From assembly GCA_013151635.1 (NCBI GenBank), contig JAADHV010000117.1, positions 1 to 37,268 of the forward strand: 37,268 nt of DNA, written 5' to 3'. A program made the translations under genes and the position numbers. Positions 16,343-25,842 of this stretch are shown here, piece after piece. The notes beneath the pieces were generated by a model. It did not search any database. It was given only the letters and a program-made list of their open reading frames with translations, and was not told where the DNA came from. Source of the stretch: Deltaproteobacteria bacterium (GTDB lineage: Bacteria; Desulfobacterota; Desulfobacteria; Desulfobacterales; Desulfobacteraceae). Every line of letters starts with the position of its first letter. The stretch's first letter is position 1.

Positions 16343-18652
16343 ATGAATGATGAAACCTTATTAAAAAAACTTCGGGCCGCCTTTGCCTCCGAGGCGGAAG
16401 AACGGCTACAGAGCCTTTCTTCCGGACTTGTCACCCTGGAAAATACAGGAGATGCGGGTGAGCAGGAGAAAATCCTTGAAATTATATTCAGGGAGGCCCA
16501 CAGTCTGAAAGGGGCTGCAAGGGCGGTCAATTTGTCAGATATTGAAACGCTTTGCCAGAGCATTGAAAGCGTTTTTTCGGTCCTGAAAAAAAAGATGCTG
16601 GCCCCGGGTCCGGAGCTGTTTGATGTTCTCCATCAAAGCATACTGGTCATTGAAAAACTCATGACAGATCCGGGAGGAAAAGATCTGAAAATACCAGGAC
16701 AGCTTCCCGGCCTGATTCAAAGCCTGGCAGAATTCAAGGCCGGGAAAACCATTGAGCGAAGAAAAAAAAGAAAGGACAGAAGAGAAAAGAAAGAAGACCG
16801 CCGAAGCCCCGTACCTGATCCGGAACCAGAAGTACAGGTTAATACAGTGAATACTGTTTTTCCAAAACTTTCTGAAACCGTCCGGCTTTCGGCCCGGAAA
16901 CTTGATACGGTCCTTCGCAAGACAGAGGAGTTGATATCCATAAAACTTTTTTTAAACCGTCAGTATTCCGATCTTACTGATCTCAATTTCCGGTTTGAAC
17001 AATGGAAAAAAGACATGGCAGGGGCAGGAGAAATCATTGCCGCCCTTCGCAGCAGAGGAAAAAACAGGAAGACGTCAACTCTGGGTTTAAGTGATTCACT
17101 GGTAAAGGAACTGATTGCCTTTTGTGACCGGAACAGTAACCAGGTTATGGAACTTGAAAACCGGCTGCTGGAATTGACCAAAAAGACAGGGTTGGAATAT
17201 TATTCAACAGGGCGTATGGTGGATGACATCCTTGAAGAGGTCAAATCCATCATGATGCTGCCGTTTTCAAGCCTTTGTTCGATTTTTCCCCGCATGGTCC
17301 GGGACATTTCAAGAAACCTTGGCAAACAGGTCTCACTTGAAATAAAGGGGGAAGACGTGGCTGTTGACCGCCGGATATTAGAACAGATGAAAGATCCCCT
17401 GATCCACCTGATCCGGAACAGCATTGATCACGGGGTTGAATCGCCGGACAAAAGAAAGGCCCTTGGAAAGGTAGAAAACGCCACCATTGTCCTTGGGGCT
17501 TCCCGTGTCGAAGGCAACAAAATTGAGATCCTTGTTTCAGATGACGGCCAGGGGATTGATATTGACAAGGTAAAAAAAATAGCGGTCCAAAACCGGATTA
17601 TATCTGAAAAAGAGGCCGCAGCCTTAAATCCTGAAGATGCTGCCCGTCTGATTTTTCAGTCCGGGGTCTCCACCTCGGACATGGTAACAGACCTGTCGGG
17701 CCGGGGTCTTGGCATGGCCATTACCCGGGAAAATATTGAGATTCTGGGCGGCCAGTTCAGGCTGGAGAATGTTCCGGGACAGGGCACGGCCTTTAAAGTC
17801 CTGCTCCCCGTGACCTTGGCCACCTTTAAAGGCACCCTGGTCAAAGTCTGCAACCGTTTTTTTATCCTCCCCAACACCCATGTGATACAGGTACTCAAAA
17901 TCCCCGGTAAAACGGTTAAAACAGTTGAAAACAGGAAAATCATCATATTGGACAATCGCCCGGTGTCCTTTGTCCGTTTAGGCGGCATATTGGGTCTTGC
18001 ACCTGGAAAAGAAAATGACAGAAAATCTTTGTTTTTAAAAGTAGTACGCCTGGGCACAGGGGATAATACAGCCGCCTTTGAGGTGGATGATATCCTGGGG
18101 GAACAGGAAGTCCTGGTCAAGGGTCTGGGGCCCCAGCTCCGGAAACTCAGGCATATCCAGGCGGTTTCCATCCAGGCAGACGGCAGTCTGGTGCCTGTTT
18201 TAAATGTTCAGGATATATTGGAATCCTGTTCGTTCCGGGCCAGGGCCGCAGCAGCCGACCCTGAATCTAAACCAGGCAGCGCCCGGAAACCGGCTTGTAT
18301 CCTGGTGGCCGATGATTCACTGACCTCAAGGGTTCTGATTAAAAATATCCTGGAGGCCGGCGGCTTTCAGGTCAAAACCGCTGTGGACGGCAAAGATGCC
18401 TTTGCAACGCTGAAAACCGGCTCCTTTGACCTGGTGGTTTCAGATGTTGAAATGCCGGAGATGGACGGGTTTGAACTGACACGGGCTATCCGCAACGATC
18501 TTGCGCTTTCTTCAACTCCGGTAGTCCTGGTAACGTCTCTTGAGTCCAGGAAAGACCGGGAAAAAGGTGTTGATGCCGGTGCCAATGCCTATATCATCAA
18601 ACGAAGCTTTGACCAGAATAACCTGGTTGAAGTGATTCAACGATTGGTGTGA
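16343..18652 (+). CDS. cheA: CheA histidine kinase with C-terminal receiver
   Basis: The 769-residue central kinase of the chemosensory system. Domains in order: Hpt with His53 in FREAHSLKGAARAVN; a basic Lys/Arg-rich linker near 135-155 in place of a recognisable P2 domain; dimerisation helices (about 180-310); HATPase with LIRNSIDHGVESP, VSDDGQGID and GRGLGMAI; a CheW-like domain (about 500-625); and a receiver with VADDSLTSR and phospho-acceptor Asp701 (SDVEMPEMDG). A built-in receiver and missing P2 are common in alternative-function (non-flagellar) systems. The TGA stop is one base before a GGAGGT site for cheB. Confidence 0.93.
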   Translation: MNDETLLKKLRAAFASEAEERLQSLSSGLVTLENTGDAGEQEKILEIIFREAHSLKGAARAVNLSDIETLCQSIESVFSVLKKKMLAPGPELFDVLHQSILVIEKLMTDPGGKDLKIPGQLPGLIQSLAEFKAGKTIERRKKRKDRREKKEDRRSPVPDPEPEVQVNTVNTVFPKLSETVRLSARKLDTVLRKTEELISIKLFLNRQYSDLTDLNFRFEQWKKDMAGAGEIIAALRSRGKNRKTSTLGLSDSLVKELIAFCDRNSNQVMELENRLLELTKKTGLEYYSTGRMVDDILEEVKSIMMLPFSSLCSIFPRMVRDISRNLGKQVSLEIKGEDVAVDRRILEQMKDPLIHLIRNSIDHGVESPDKRKALGKVENATIVLGASRVEGNKIEILVSDDGQGIDIDKVKKIAVQNRIISEKEAAALNPEDAARLIFQSGVSTSDMVTDLSGRGLGMAITRENIEILGGQFRLENVPGQGTAFKVLLPVTLATFKGTLVKVCNRFFILPNTHVIQVLKIPGKTVKTVENRKIIILDNRPVSFVRLGGILGLAPGKENDRKSLFLKVVRLGTGDNTAAFEVDDILGEQEVLVKGLGPQLRKLRHIQAVSIQADGSLVPVLNVQDILESCSFRARAAAADPESKPGSARKPACILVADDSLTSRVLIKNILEAGGFQVKTAVDGKDAFATLKTGSFDLVVSDVEMPEMDGFELTRAIRNDLALSSTPVVLVTSLESRKDREKGVDAGANAYIIKRSFDQNNLVEVIQRLV

Positions 18653-18664
18653 TGGAGGTGTGTT

Positions 18665-19717
18665 GTGAAAAAAGTATTGATCGTGGATGATTCACTAACT
18701 GCCAGGGAATACTTGAAATATATTATAGACAATACTCCCGGTCTTTCAGTATCCGGGGTGGCAACCAACGGAAAAGAGGCGGTAAAGCTAGTTAAAACAT
18801 GCCGTCCCGATATTGTGGCAATGGATATCCAGATGCCGGGAATGGACGGGTATGAAACCTGCCGGGTGATCATGGAAAATACCCCGGTTCCCATCGTTAT
18901 GGTCAGCGCGACGGCTGATCCCAAAGAGGTGGCCACCTCTTTCAATTCCCTGGAGGCCGGGGCCCTTGCCCTGGTGGAAAAACCAAAGGGTCCGGGCCAT
19001 CCGGATGCGGATATCATGGTGGACAAACTCACCCGGGCCTTAAGATTAATGGCGGATATCAAGGTGGTCCGGCGCTGTTTCAACGGGGTGAAGCTGCCGG
19101 AAAAGACCGGCAGTCCTGAAGAAAAAGCCATCTTTTTTATAAAACAGCCGGTAAAGCTTGTGGCCGTAGGGGCTTCCACCGGGGGACCGCTGGTAATCAA
19201 AGAATGTCTTTCAGGGCTGCCAGAGGTTTTCCCTGCACCCATCCTGGTGGTACAGCATATCACAAAAGGCTTTCTTGGCGGGATGATTTCCTGGCTGAAC
19301 CAGGACATGGCCCTGACCTGCAAAATTGCAGAACATAAAGAACCTGCCCTGAGCGGGTATGTCTATTTTGCCCCGGACGGCTGCCACATGGAAATTGATT
19401 CGGAAATGAATATTGTTCTCTGCCATGATCCTGTTTCCAATGGTATCTGTCCATCCGCATCAAGGCTTTTTGCATCGGTTGCCAGGGCATTCGGGCGGTA
19501 TGCGGCAGGTATCCTGCTCACGGGTATGGGCAAAGACGGGGCCCGCGAACTGATGGAAATCAGGCAAAAAGGCGGACTGACCATTGCCCAGGACGAAAAA
19601 AGCTGTGTGGTCTTCGGCATGCCAAAAGAAGCGATAAAACTCAAGGCGGCTTCCTTTGTATTGCCACCGGAAAAAATCGGCAGATATTTAAGCAACATTA
19701 AAGGATGTTACAAATGA
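18665..19717 (+). CDS. cheB: CheB protein-glutamate methylesterase
   Basis: Response-regulated methylesterase/deamidase that removes receptor methyl groups. The receiver domain has DD at 8-9, phospho-acceptor Asp54 (MDIQMPGMDG), and the C-terminal esterase domain shows the catalytic triad Ser171 (GASTGGP), His198 (VQHITKG) and Asp291 (LTGMGKDGA). The 350-residue length is standard. The start is GTG 18665, supported by GGAGGT at 18654-18659 five bases upstream. The stop overlaps the next gene by ATGA. Confidence 0.94.
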   Translation: MKKVLIVDDSLTAREYLKYIIDNTPGLSVSGVATNGKEAVKLVKTCRPDIVAMDIQMPGMDGYETCRVIMENTPVPIVMVSATADPKEVATSFNSLEAGALALVEKPKGPGHPDADIMVDKLTRALRLMADIKVVRRCFNGVKLPEKTGSPEEKAIFFIKQPVKLVAVGASTGGPLVIKECLSGLPEVFPAPILVVQHITKGFLGGMISWLNQDMALTCKIAEHKEPALSGYVYFAPDGCHMEIDSEMNIVLCHDPVSNGICPSASRLFASVARAFGRYAAGILLTGMGKDGARELMEIRQKGGLTIAQDEKSCVVFGMPKEAIKLKAASFVLPPEKIGRYLSNIKGCYK

Positions 19718-20466
19718 AATTGAAACATGCCAGGATCCTCATCGTGGAGGACAGTTTAACCCAGGCCCTCCTGCTCCAGGACCTATTGGAGGAAAACCAT
19801 TACAGCGTCGATGTGGCAGATGATGGTGAAAGGGCCCTGTCCCGGCTTGAAGACCTGCACCCGGATCTTGTGATCAGTGACATTATCATGCCGAAAATGG
19901 ACGGATATGAGCTTTGCCGGGCCATCAAGGCGGATGAAAAATTAAAGGATATCCCGGTGTTTCTCCTGACCACCCTGTCTGAACCCGATGACATTATCAA
20001 GGGACTTTCCTGCGGCGCCAGCCATTTTGTCACCAAACCATATGACGAAGCCTCCCTGGTGTCATCCATCCAATATATCCTTGTCAACCGGGACATCCGC
20101 CACCGGGTCCAGTCTGAGATGGGGATTGAGATCTTTTTTTCCGGGCAGCATCACTTTATCAACTCCGACCGGATCCAGATTCTGGATCTTCTGTTTTCAT
20201 CCTATGAAAATGCCCTGCGCCAGAAACAGAAACTGGAAAAAACAAACAAGAAACTTTTAAAAGCCCTTGATACCATTCAAACCCTTAAAGGGTTTATCCC
20301 TATCTGTTCCAATTGTAAAAAAATCAGGGATGACAAGGGATACTGGAATTCCCTGGAAACCTACATCCAGGAACACTCGGATGCAAAATTCAGCCACGGC
20401 ATCTGCCCGGACTGTACAAAAAAGTTATATCCTGAATTATCAGATGATCTAGAGGAGGAAAAATGA
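19714..20466 (+). CDS. Response regulator with Cys-rich C-terminal domain
   Basis: A 250-residue receiver protein: REC domain (1-125, phospho-acceptor Asp56 in [13 protein letters not shown], Lys in TKPY), a 45-residue segment MGIEIFF...[17 protein letters not shown], a coiled coil, and a C-terminal domain with two CxxC pairs ([16 protein letters not shown] and GICPDC). This small Cys-rich module is common at the ends of delta-proteobacterial signalling proteins; it may bind a metal, but its role is not known to me. ATG 19714 is preferred over 19705 since AAAGGA lies 8 bases upstream. The stop overlaps the next gene by ATGA. Its first 180 residues closely resemble those of the following hybrid kinase. 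Confidence 0.85.
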   Translation: MKLKHARILIVEDSLTQALLLQDLLEENHYSVDVADDGERALSRLEDLHPDLVISDIIMPKMDGYELCRAIKADEKLKDIPVFLLTTLSEPDDIIKGLSCGASHFVTKPYDEASLVSSIQYILVNRDIRHRVQSEMGIEIFFSGQHHFINSDRIQILDLLFSSYENALRQKQKLEKTNKKLLKALDTIQTLKGFIPICSNCKKIRDDKGYWNSLETYIQEHSDAKFSHGICPDCTKKLYPELSDDLEEEK

Positions 20467-22622
20467 ACGATAATACCCATATCTTGATTGTGGAAGACAG
20501 CCCGACCCAGGCGGTTCAGCTCCAGTATGTTTTAGAGACCAACGATTACCGGGTTGAAACAGCCAGGGACGGCCTTGATGCATTGAAAAAAATAATGTCT
20601 GCTCCGCCCTGGCTTGTTATATCTGACATTGTCATGCCGGATATGGACGGGTACCAATTGTGCCGGGCCATCAAGGATGATGAGCGATTCAAGGAAATCC
20701 CGGTCATCCTGTTAACGGCCTTGTCCGATCCGGTGGATGTGATCCGGGGCCTGGAGTGCGGGGCAGACAATTTTTTAACCAAGCCCTACAAGGCAGACCA
20801 GCTGGTCTCCCGCATCGAAAGTATTGCGGTCAACCGGCAGATTCGCAGGCTAACTTCATCTGCCATGGGAATCAAGATTTTCTTTAACGGTAAAAAATAT
20901 AAAATCACCTCTGACCGGTTCCAGATCATTGACCTTTTGTTTTCTTCTTTTGAAAATTCCGTCCAGAAAAACCAGGAACTGGCTGACGCCATTGAAAAAT
21001 TGACTGCCATGCAGGAAGAGCTGAATATAGCCAGAAAAGAGGCAGAAGCGGCCAACCGTGCCAAAAGCACTTTCCTGGCCAATATGAGCCATGAAATCCG
21101 CACCCCCATGAACGGGATCATCGGTATGGCAGGCCTGCTCCAGGACACCACGTTGGATTTGGAACAGCATGAATTTTTAAAAACAATCCAGAGCAGTGCC
21201 GATTCCCTGCTGAGCTTGATCAATGATATCCTGGATTTTTCCAAAATCGAAGCCGGCAAACTTGAATTTGAGAACATTGATTTTGATATCCGCCTGACGG
21301 TCGAGGATGTGGCAGGTATCCTCATGTTCCCGGCACAGCAGAAAAATCTGGAATTTGTCTGCCTGGTAAATCCGGATGTCCCGGCCCGGGTAAAAGGCGA
21401 CCCGGGGAGGCTGCGCCAGGTTCTCATTAACCTGGGCAATAATGCCATTAAGTTCACCCACCAGGGAGAAGTCATGATCATTGTGGAATTGGAGGCGCAA
21501 ACCCGGACCGATGTAACCCTTCGGTTCAAGGTGGTCGATAGTGGCATCGGTATTCCTGAGGACCGCCTGGATAAATTGTTTAAAGCATTTTCCCAGGTTG
21601 ATTCGTCCACTGCCAGGAAGTACGGCGGCACAGGCCTTGGACTTGCCATATCAAAACAATTATCTCAAATGATGGGCGGAAGGATCGGGGTGGAAAGCAA
21701 AAAAGAGAAAGGGTCCACGTTCTGGTTTACAGCGGTATTGGCCAGGCAGAAAAAGACAGAAAAACCGTCTGAACCCATTTCCCGGGATTTGAGCGGAAAA
21801 CGTGTCCTGCTTGTGGCCGGAGATACCGGTAGCCGAAAAGTGTTGATAACCTATCTTGAGTCCTGGCACTGCCGGTGTGAAACGGTTGAGGATCAAACAG
21901 CCGCACAGGAAAGCATGCACAAGAATGCCCTGCAGAACACCCCGTTTGATCTGGCTATTGTTGACAGCCTGTCAAAGGGCATGGACATGGAAGCCTTTGC
22001 CCGCACTGCCAAAAAAGATTCGCAGACCTCATCTGTCAAACTGGTTGCAGTCACAGCCTGCGGGATGCGGGGGGATGCGGCAAGGCTCAAAAAGGCCGGT
22101 TTTTCCGTCTACCTGACCCGTCCGATCCGGCAGTCAAAATTGCTGGACGCCCTGGCCCTGGTACTGGGATTTTCCAGGGAGCAGGAAGAAAAAGGCCACA
22201 CGGGTCTGATTACATACTACACTGTAGACGAAGAAAAGAAAAAAAACATCCGTATCCTTCTGGCCGAAGACAATGCCACCAACCAGAGGGTGGCGTTGCG
22301 TATCCTGCAGAAAGCCGGGTATAAGGCCGACCTGGCAGAAAACGGAAAACAGGCAGTCAAGGCCCTTGAAAAAAAAGCTTACGACCTGGTTCTCATGGAC
22401 TGCCAGATGCCGCAAATGGATGGATTCGAGGCCACAGGCGAAATACGCAATCCCAATTCAGGCGTACTCAATCACAAGGTTCCCATTATCGCCATGACAG
22501 CCAATGCCATGAAAGGTGACCAGGCCCGGTGTCTTAAAGCCGGCATGGATGACTATCTTCCAAAGCCGGTCAAGCCGTTACAGCTTTCCAAAATGATTCA
22601 AAAATGGATCACGCCGATATGA
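20463..22622 (+). CDS. REC-HisKA-HATPase-REC-REC hybrid histidine kinase
   Basis: A soluble 719-residue hybrid kinase. It opens with a receiver (Asp55 in [19 protein letters not shown]), then the MGIKIFF...[16 protein letters not shown] segment shared with the preceding gene, a coiled coil, HisKA with His210 ([13 protein letters not shown]), HATPase ([21 protein letters not shown]), a degenerate receiver (about 450-560: LLVAGDTG replaces the acidic pair, TRP replaces TKP) and a true C-terminal receiver with AEDNATNQR and Asp646 ([10 protein letters not shown]). No membrane segment is seen. An N-terminal receiver places this kinase under control of the upstream CheA. The gene ends directly against the HD-GYP gene with no visible terminator. 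Confidence 0.9.
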   Translation: MNDNTHILIVEDSPTQAVQLQYVLETNDYRVETARDGLDALKKIMSAPPWLVISDIVMPDMDGYQLCRAIKDDERFKEIPVILLTALSDPVDVIRGLECGADNFLTKPYKADQLVSRIESIAVNRQIRRLTSSAMGIKIFFNGKKYKITSDRFQIIDLLFSSFENSVQKNQELADAIEKLTAMQEELNIARKEAEAANRAKSTFLANMSHEIRTPMNGIIGMAGLLQDTTLDLEQHEFLKTIQSSADSLLSLINDILDFSKIEAGKLEFENIDFDIRLTVEDVAGILMFPAQQKNLEFVCLVNPDVPARVKGDPGRLRQVLINLGNNAIKFTHQGEVMIIVELEAQTRTDVTLRFKVVDSGIGIPEDRLDKLFKAFSQVDSSTARKYGGTGLGLAISKQLSQMMGGRIGVESKKEKGSTFWFTAVLARQKKTEKPSEPISRDLSGKRVLLVAGDTGSRKVLITYLESWHCRCETVEDQTAAQESMHKNALQNTPFDLAIVDSLSKGMDMEAFARTAKKDSQTSSVKLVAVTACGMRGDAARLKKAGFSVYLTRPIRQSKLLDALALVLGFSREQEEKGHTGLITYYTVDEEKKKNIRILLAEDNATNQRVALRILQKAGYKADLAENGKQAVKALEKKAYDLVLMDCQMPQMDGFEATGEIRNPNSGVLNHKVPIIAMTANAMKGDQARCLKAGMDDYLPKPVKPLQLSKMIQKWITPI

Positions 22623-23903
22623 TCACCGAAAGTACACAAAATATTTGTTCACAAGCAAATCTAATTGTTTATTCAGTTGTCGTTTGTTTTCAAGATTGCT
22701 GATCTCAGTATAGAGAGTTTCAGCTATCTGCTCGAAATTTTTCAGAAGTTCCGGGTCAAAATGGGATCCAGAGTCTTCTTTCATGATTTTTATGGATGTT
22801 TTAAAAGAGAATGCTTTTTTATAAGGACGTTCAGAGGTAAGGGCATCAAAAACATCAGCTATTGCAAATAATTTTGCATTTATTGGTATATCTTTATCTT
22901 TAATCCCTGATACATACCCTGAGCCATCCATTTTTTCATGATGATATTGGATTACCTCTACAGCATCTTTCAACCAGTCGATGTCTTGCACAATTTCTAC
23001 ACCCAATACAACATGCTGTTTCATTATTTCAAATTCAGCATGAGTGAGTTTGCCCGGTTTAAGAAGAATGGTATCGCTTATGCCGATTTTCCCTACATCA
23101 TGAAGAAATGCGCCTTTGATTAATGATCTGATTTGAGATCTGCTCAGGCCTATTTTTTCAGCAAGTTTCACCGAGAGAATTGTGACCCGATAGTTGTGCG
23201 AATTTGTATCATCATCCCTTTTTGCTATTGCGCTGCCAAGTGATTTAAGAATATTCGTATTCGCTTCTATTAGCTCTAATGAGCGTTTTAAGAGTTTGCT
23301 GTATAAATTGTGAACAATCGGATATATAAAAACCGTGGTGGTTACTACTACGACAATAGACAGCAGTATTGAATAGTAACTTTGTTTTTTTGTTTCTACC
23401 GTTTTTTTATCAGGCAAATGATATATTCCTTCAAAATAACCAATTATGTTCTTTTCGTGGTTGTCATAAATAGGGGCCATTGCCTGTATATACAGCTGGT
23501 CTTCAAAATAAACAGTGTTATGGTATTCAGATTTGTCGGCCACATTGAAATCATTAAACTTGCTGAGGACATTAGGAGCTGTTTTGTCAAACTCTTTGAT
23601 AGACTCTTTGGCTACAATCTGGGAATTCTCATCAAGGAGTTTGATAAAAATAAATGAATCGTGACCAATTTTGTCTTGTATGGCCTGTCTAAGTATTGTC
23701 AATGTGGAATCTGTTCTGTCATTATGATATTGCAGATAATATTTGGATAATATCTGGGAGTCATCAGATGCAATTTTTAATACATATCTGTCAATACGTC
23801 TAAGTTCTATCAAGGTGACCGATAATCCGGTCAGGATGCCTATTACTATAGCGCTTACGAGCAAGTTCCGAGCAAGTTTTTTATGAATACTGCTAAATAT
23901 CAT
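22623..23903 (-). CDS. Membrane-bound HD-GYP domain phosphodiesterase
   Basis: A 426-residue protein with a transmembrane helix at about 14-34, an extracytoplasmic sensing region of about 130 residues (FIFIKLLDENSQIVA, IQAMAPIYDNHEKNIIGYFEG, likely Cache-like), a second transmembrane helix near 178-198, and an HD-GYP domain with HD at 268-269 (AFLHDVGKIG), QHVVLGVEI, YHHEKMDGSGY at 320-330 and IADVFDALTSERPYK. HD-GYP proteins hydrolyse cyclic di-GMP. The usual GYP reads GYV here, a common variation. The gene is divergent from the AT-rich region ahead of the hdr cluster and convergent with the hybrid kinase. Confidence 0.9.
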   Translation of the reverse strand: MIFSSIHKKLARNLLVSAIVIGILTGLSVTLIELRRIDRYVLKIASDDSQILSKYYLQYHNDRTDSTLTILRQAIQDKIGHDSFIFIKLLDENSQIVAKESIKEFDKTAPNVLSKFNDFNVADKSEYHNTVYFEDQLYIQAMAPIYDNHEKNIIGYFEGIYHLPDKKTVETKKQSYYSILLSIVVVVTTTVFIYPIVHNLYSKLLKRSLELIEANTNILKSLGSAIAKRDDDTNSHNYRVTILSVKLAEKIGLSRSQIRSLIKGAFLHDVGKIGISDTILLKPGKLTHAEFEIMKQHVVLGVEIVQDIDWLKDAVEVIQYHHEKMDGSGYVSGIKDKDIPINAKLFAIADVFDALTSERPYKKAFSFKTSIKIMKEDSGSHFDPELLKNFEQIAETLYTEISNLENKRQLNKQLDLLVNKYFVYFR

Positions 23904-24343
23904 TTCGCACCATTATCATTCTTGAATATTTTTTCTGGATAGTTATTAAACTTTCAAAGTTTTGCCAAAAAAGATTGAAGGGTTAACCGATTTGAATCTA
24001 GATTCGGTTTGTATCAAAAAAAATAAGTTTTGACAACTGATTTTGATACGTGATGTGCTGCTTTCCATCAATTTTTCATGCCCGTTTGTTTCATCTGAAA
24101 TTTGTCTCCGATGTTAAAAAAAGAAAGGACATGTTTGACATACGCCGTTCCTGGCGGAAACCGGTTATCCTATCCATTGTCATACAATCAAAAATCTGAT
24201 TTTTATCCGGGGTTCACCAATATTATTTCCGCTGCAGGAAAACTTATCTGGAAATATGGGACGGTTTTCATGGAAAATCATAGTAAAACAATATGATACT
24301 GTTTTGAGAAATATAAGAGCAGGTTAAAACTTGAAAAATACCC

Positions 24344-24372
24344 TTGACTTAAAGAAAATTTGTCTTTACAGT
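24344..24372 (+). promoter_or_regulatory. Candidate sigma-70 promoter for the hdr-fdh cluster
   Basis: TTGACT (24344-24349), a 17-base spacer and TACAGT (24367-24372) match five of six and four of six consensus bases. It would give a leader of about 200-300 bases that includes the hairpin at 24580-24611. No experimental support; the surrounding DNA is AT-rich, so chance matches are likely. Confidence 0.3.
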
Positions 24373-24579
24373 AAAACCTTTTTCTGGTGCTGTGAGGGTG
24401 AGTTTTTCTGTTTTTCAGAACGCTATTCTGCAATAATTATTCAGAAAATTTAAACAAGCTTTTATAACAGGAAATGATTTTTTTTGAAAGATAATTCTTT
24501 CTTAAAGAATCAATAATAGTTTTTTTTTGATAAATAAATCAAAATTGAATATTTGGTTTATGTTTATAATAACTGCCAC

Positions 24580-24611
24580 GGGCAGACCTGGTATTTCACC
24601 AGAGTTTGCCC
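24580..24611 (+). promoter_or_regulatory. Strong leader hairpin before the HdrCB-type gene
   Basis: Arm gggcagacctggt (24580-24592), loop atttc, arm accag-a-gtttgccc (24598-24611): thirteen paired positions with one G-U and a single bulged A at 24603. No run of T follows, so it is not a classic terminator. It lies about 75 bases before the ATG at 24687 and covers the alternative TTG at 24606. It may be an RNA regulatory element, a processing site or a protein-binding inverted repeat. Confidence 0.5.
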
Positions 24612-24686
24612 ACAATAAAACATGAAAGTCCTGATTTGGATTGCAAAGACTTTCATATTCATATAAAATATTTTGGATTTAGTAAT

Positions 24687-25802
24687 ATGCAGCTTTCGAA
24701 ACAGCAAATTGATTATTGTATGGAGTGCGGGGTTTGTACCGGCAGTTGTCCTGTTGCAATGGAACTTGAAGGTTTTTCACCGCGCGGGATGATTAAAAGG
24801 ACATTAGGTGAACCAGACGGAAATATTCTTCAAAGCAGGGATATTTGGGCATGCCTCTCCTGCTCAAGATGCTCTGACAGGTGTCCTGTTGGAATTGATT
24901 TCCCCAGGTTTATCCGTACATACCGAAATAAAGCAAGGCAAAAAGGAAACTTGCCTAAATTCAGTCATCACGGTCAGTTCCATACTATTACCGCTATCCA
25001 GGCCAAAGGGGTGAAGCAAGACAGGATCGGGTGGGCAAAAAAGGCTGGGAAAATTTGTGAAAAAGGGGATTATTTTTATTTTACAGGCTGTATCACTTAC
25101 TATGATGTCGGCTTTAAGTACCTTGATCTGAATATGATTCAGTCTGCTGAAAATAATCTTTTGCTTTTAAATAAAACAGGCATTGAACCTGTTGTCAGCA
25201 ATGATGAATGCTGCTGCGGGCATGATGCCTTCTGGAGCGGTGACGACGATACTTTTTCAACCCTTGCGGAAAAGAACATGAAAACCATTGCGGCGGCCGG
25301 GGCAAAAACAGTGATATTCGGGTGCCCGGAAGGGTATTCCATGTTCCGGGAAGCCTATACGGAAAAATTTGGCTCCTTGCCTTTTGAAATTATTCATATC
25401 ACTGAGTTCCTGGCAAGAGAACTGCCCAATGCAGATGTTTCTTTTAAGAGTAAAGTTAAGAAAACAGTGACTTTTCAGGACCCCTGCAGGCTGGGGAGGC
25501 GGTCCGGGATTTATGATGCGCCAAGAGACCTGATTTCTCTTGTACCCGGAACTGATCTTGCTGAAATGGAACATAACCGGGAGAATGCCATCTGCTGTGG
25601 CACAACCGCATGGATGGAATGCTCAAGCTGCTCAAAAAGCATGCAGAAGGACCGGTTGAAAGAGGCAGAAGCGGCAGGCGCCCGGATGATTATCACGGCA
25701 TGCCCCAAATGCCAGATTCATTTGACGTGCGCAAAGAAAAATACAGACCATAATATTGATATCATGGACCTTGGTTCCTTTCTTGCTGAAAATATAGACT
25801 AA
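24687..25802 (+). CDS. HdrCB-type (HdrD-like) iron-sulfur protein with CCG domains
   Basis: Resembles a fusion of heterodisulfide reductase subunits HdrC and HdrB. The N-terminal part has two [4Fe-4S] motifs (Cys11, 14, 17, 21 in CMECGVCTGSCP and Cys56, 59, 62, 66 in CLSCSRCSDRCP). Two CCG domains follow: the first has TGC...ECCCG but ends in CPEG instead of CPxC; the second is intact (DPCRLGRR, AICCG, ACPKC). In HdrB such domains hold the noncubane clusters that cleave disulfides. Start is uncertain: ATG 24687 gives the family-like N-terminus MQLSKQQIDYC but has only a weak GGA upstream, while TTG 24606 falls inside a hairpin. It heads the hdr-fdh cluster and is likely its terminal electron-accepting subunit; the physiological acceptor is unknown. 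Confidence 0.85.
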   Translation: MQLSKQQIDYCMECGVCTGSCPVAMELEGFSPRGMIKRTLGEPDGNILQSRDIWACLSCSRCSDRCPVGIDFPRFIRTYRNKARQKGNLPKFSHHGQFHTITAIQAKGVKQDRIGWAKKAGKICEKGDYFYFTGCITYYDVGFKYLDLNMIQSAENNLLLLNKTGIEPVVSNDECCCGHDAFWSGDDDTFSTLAEKNMKTIAAAGAKTVIFGCPEGYSMFREAYTEKFGSLPFEIIHITEFLARELPNADVSFKSKVKKTVTFQDPCRLGRRSGIYDAPRDLISLVPGTDLAEMEHNRENAICCGTTAWMECSSCSKSMQKDRLKEAEAAGARMIITACPKCQIHLTCAKKNTDHNIDIMDLGSFLAENID

Positions 25803-25842
25803 GACAGGGGTGCATGGGTTTTATAAAAACTGGAGTTAATCA

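Larger units (their letters stand above)
23904..24686 (+). other. AT-rich intergenic regulatory region upstream of the hdr-fdh cluster
   Basis: About 780 bases with no credible gene; a 64-codon frame at 24102-24296 has no ribosome binding site or recognisable product. Structures seen: a perfect 12-base palindrome (23994-24005), an inverted repeat of 9-base arms gtatcaaaa/ttttgatac (24011-24019 and 24041-24049), a candidate sigma-70 promoter (24344-24372) and a long hairpin (24580-24611) just before the HdrCB-type gene. The region must hold the promoters of both the divergent HD-GYP gene and the hdr cluster. Confidence 0.6.

Noticed and set aside
24102-24296. A 64-codon open frame in the intergenic region
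   Set aside because: No ribosome binding site, no recognisable motif and composition like the surrounding AT-rich DNA.
24606-24686. TTG start giving a 27-residue longer HdrCB-type protein
   Set aside because: The TTG lies inside the 3' arm of a strong hairpin, has no Shine-Dalgarno, and the added residues do not resemble the family.
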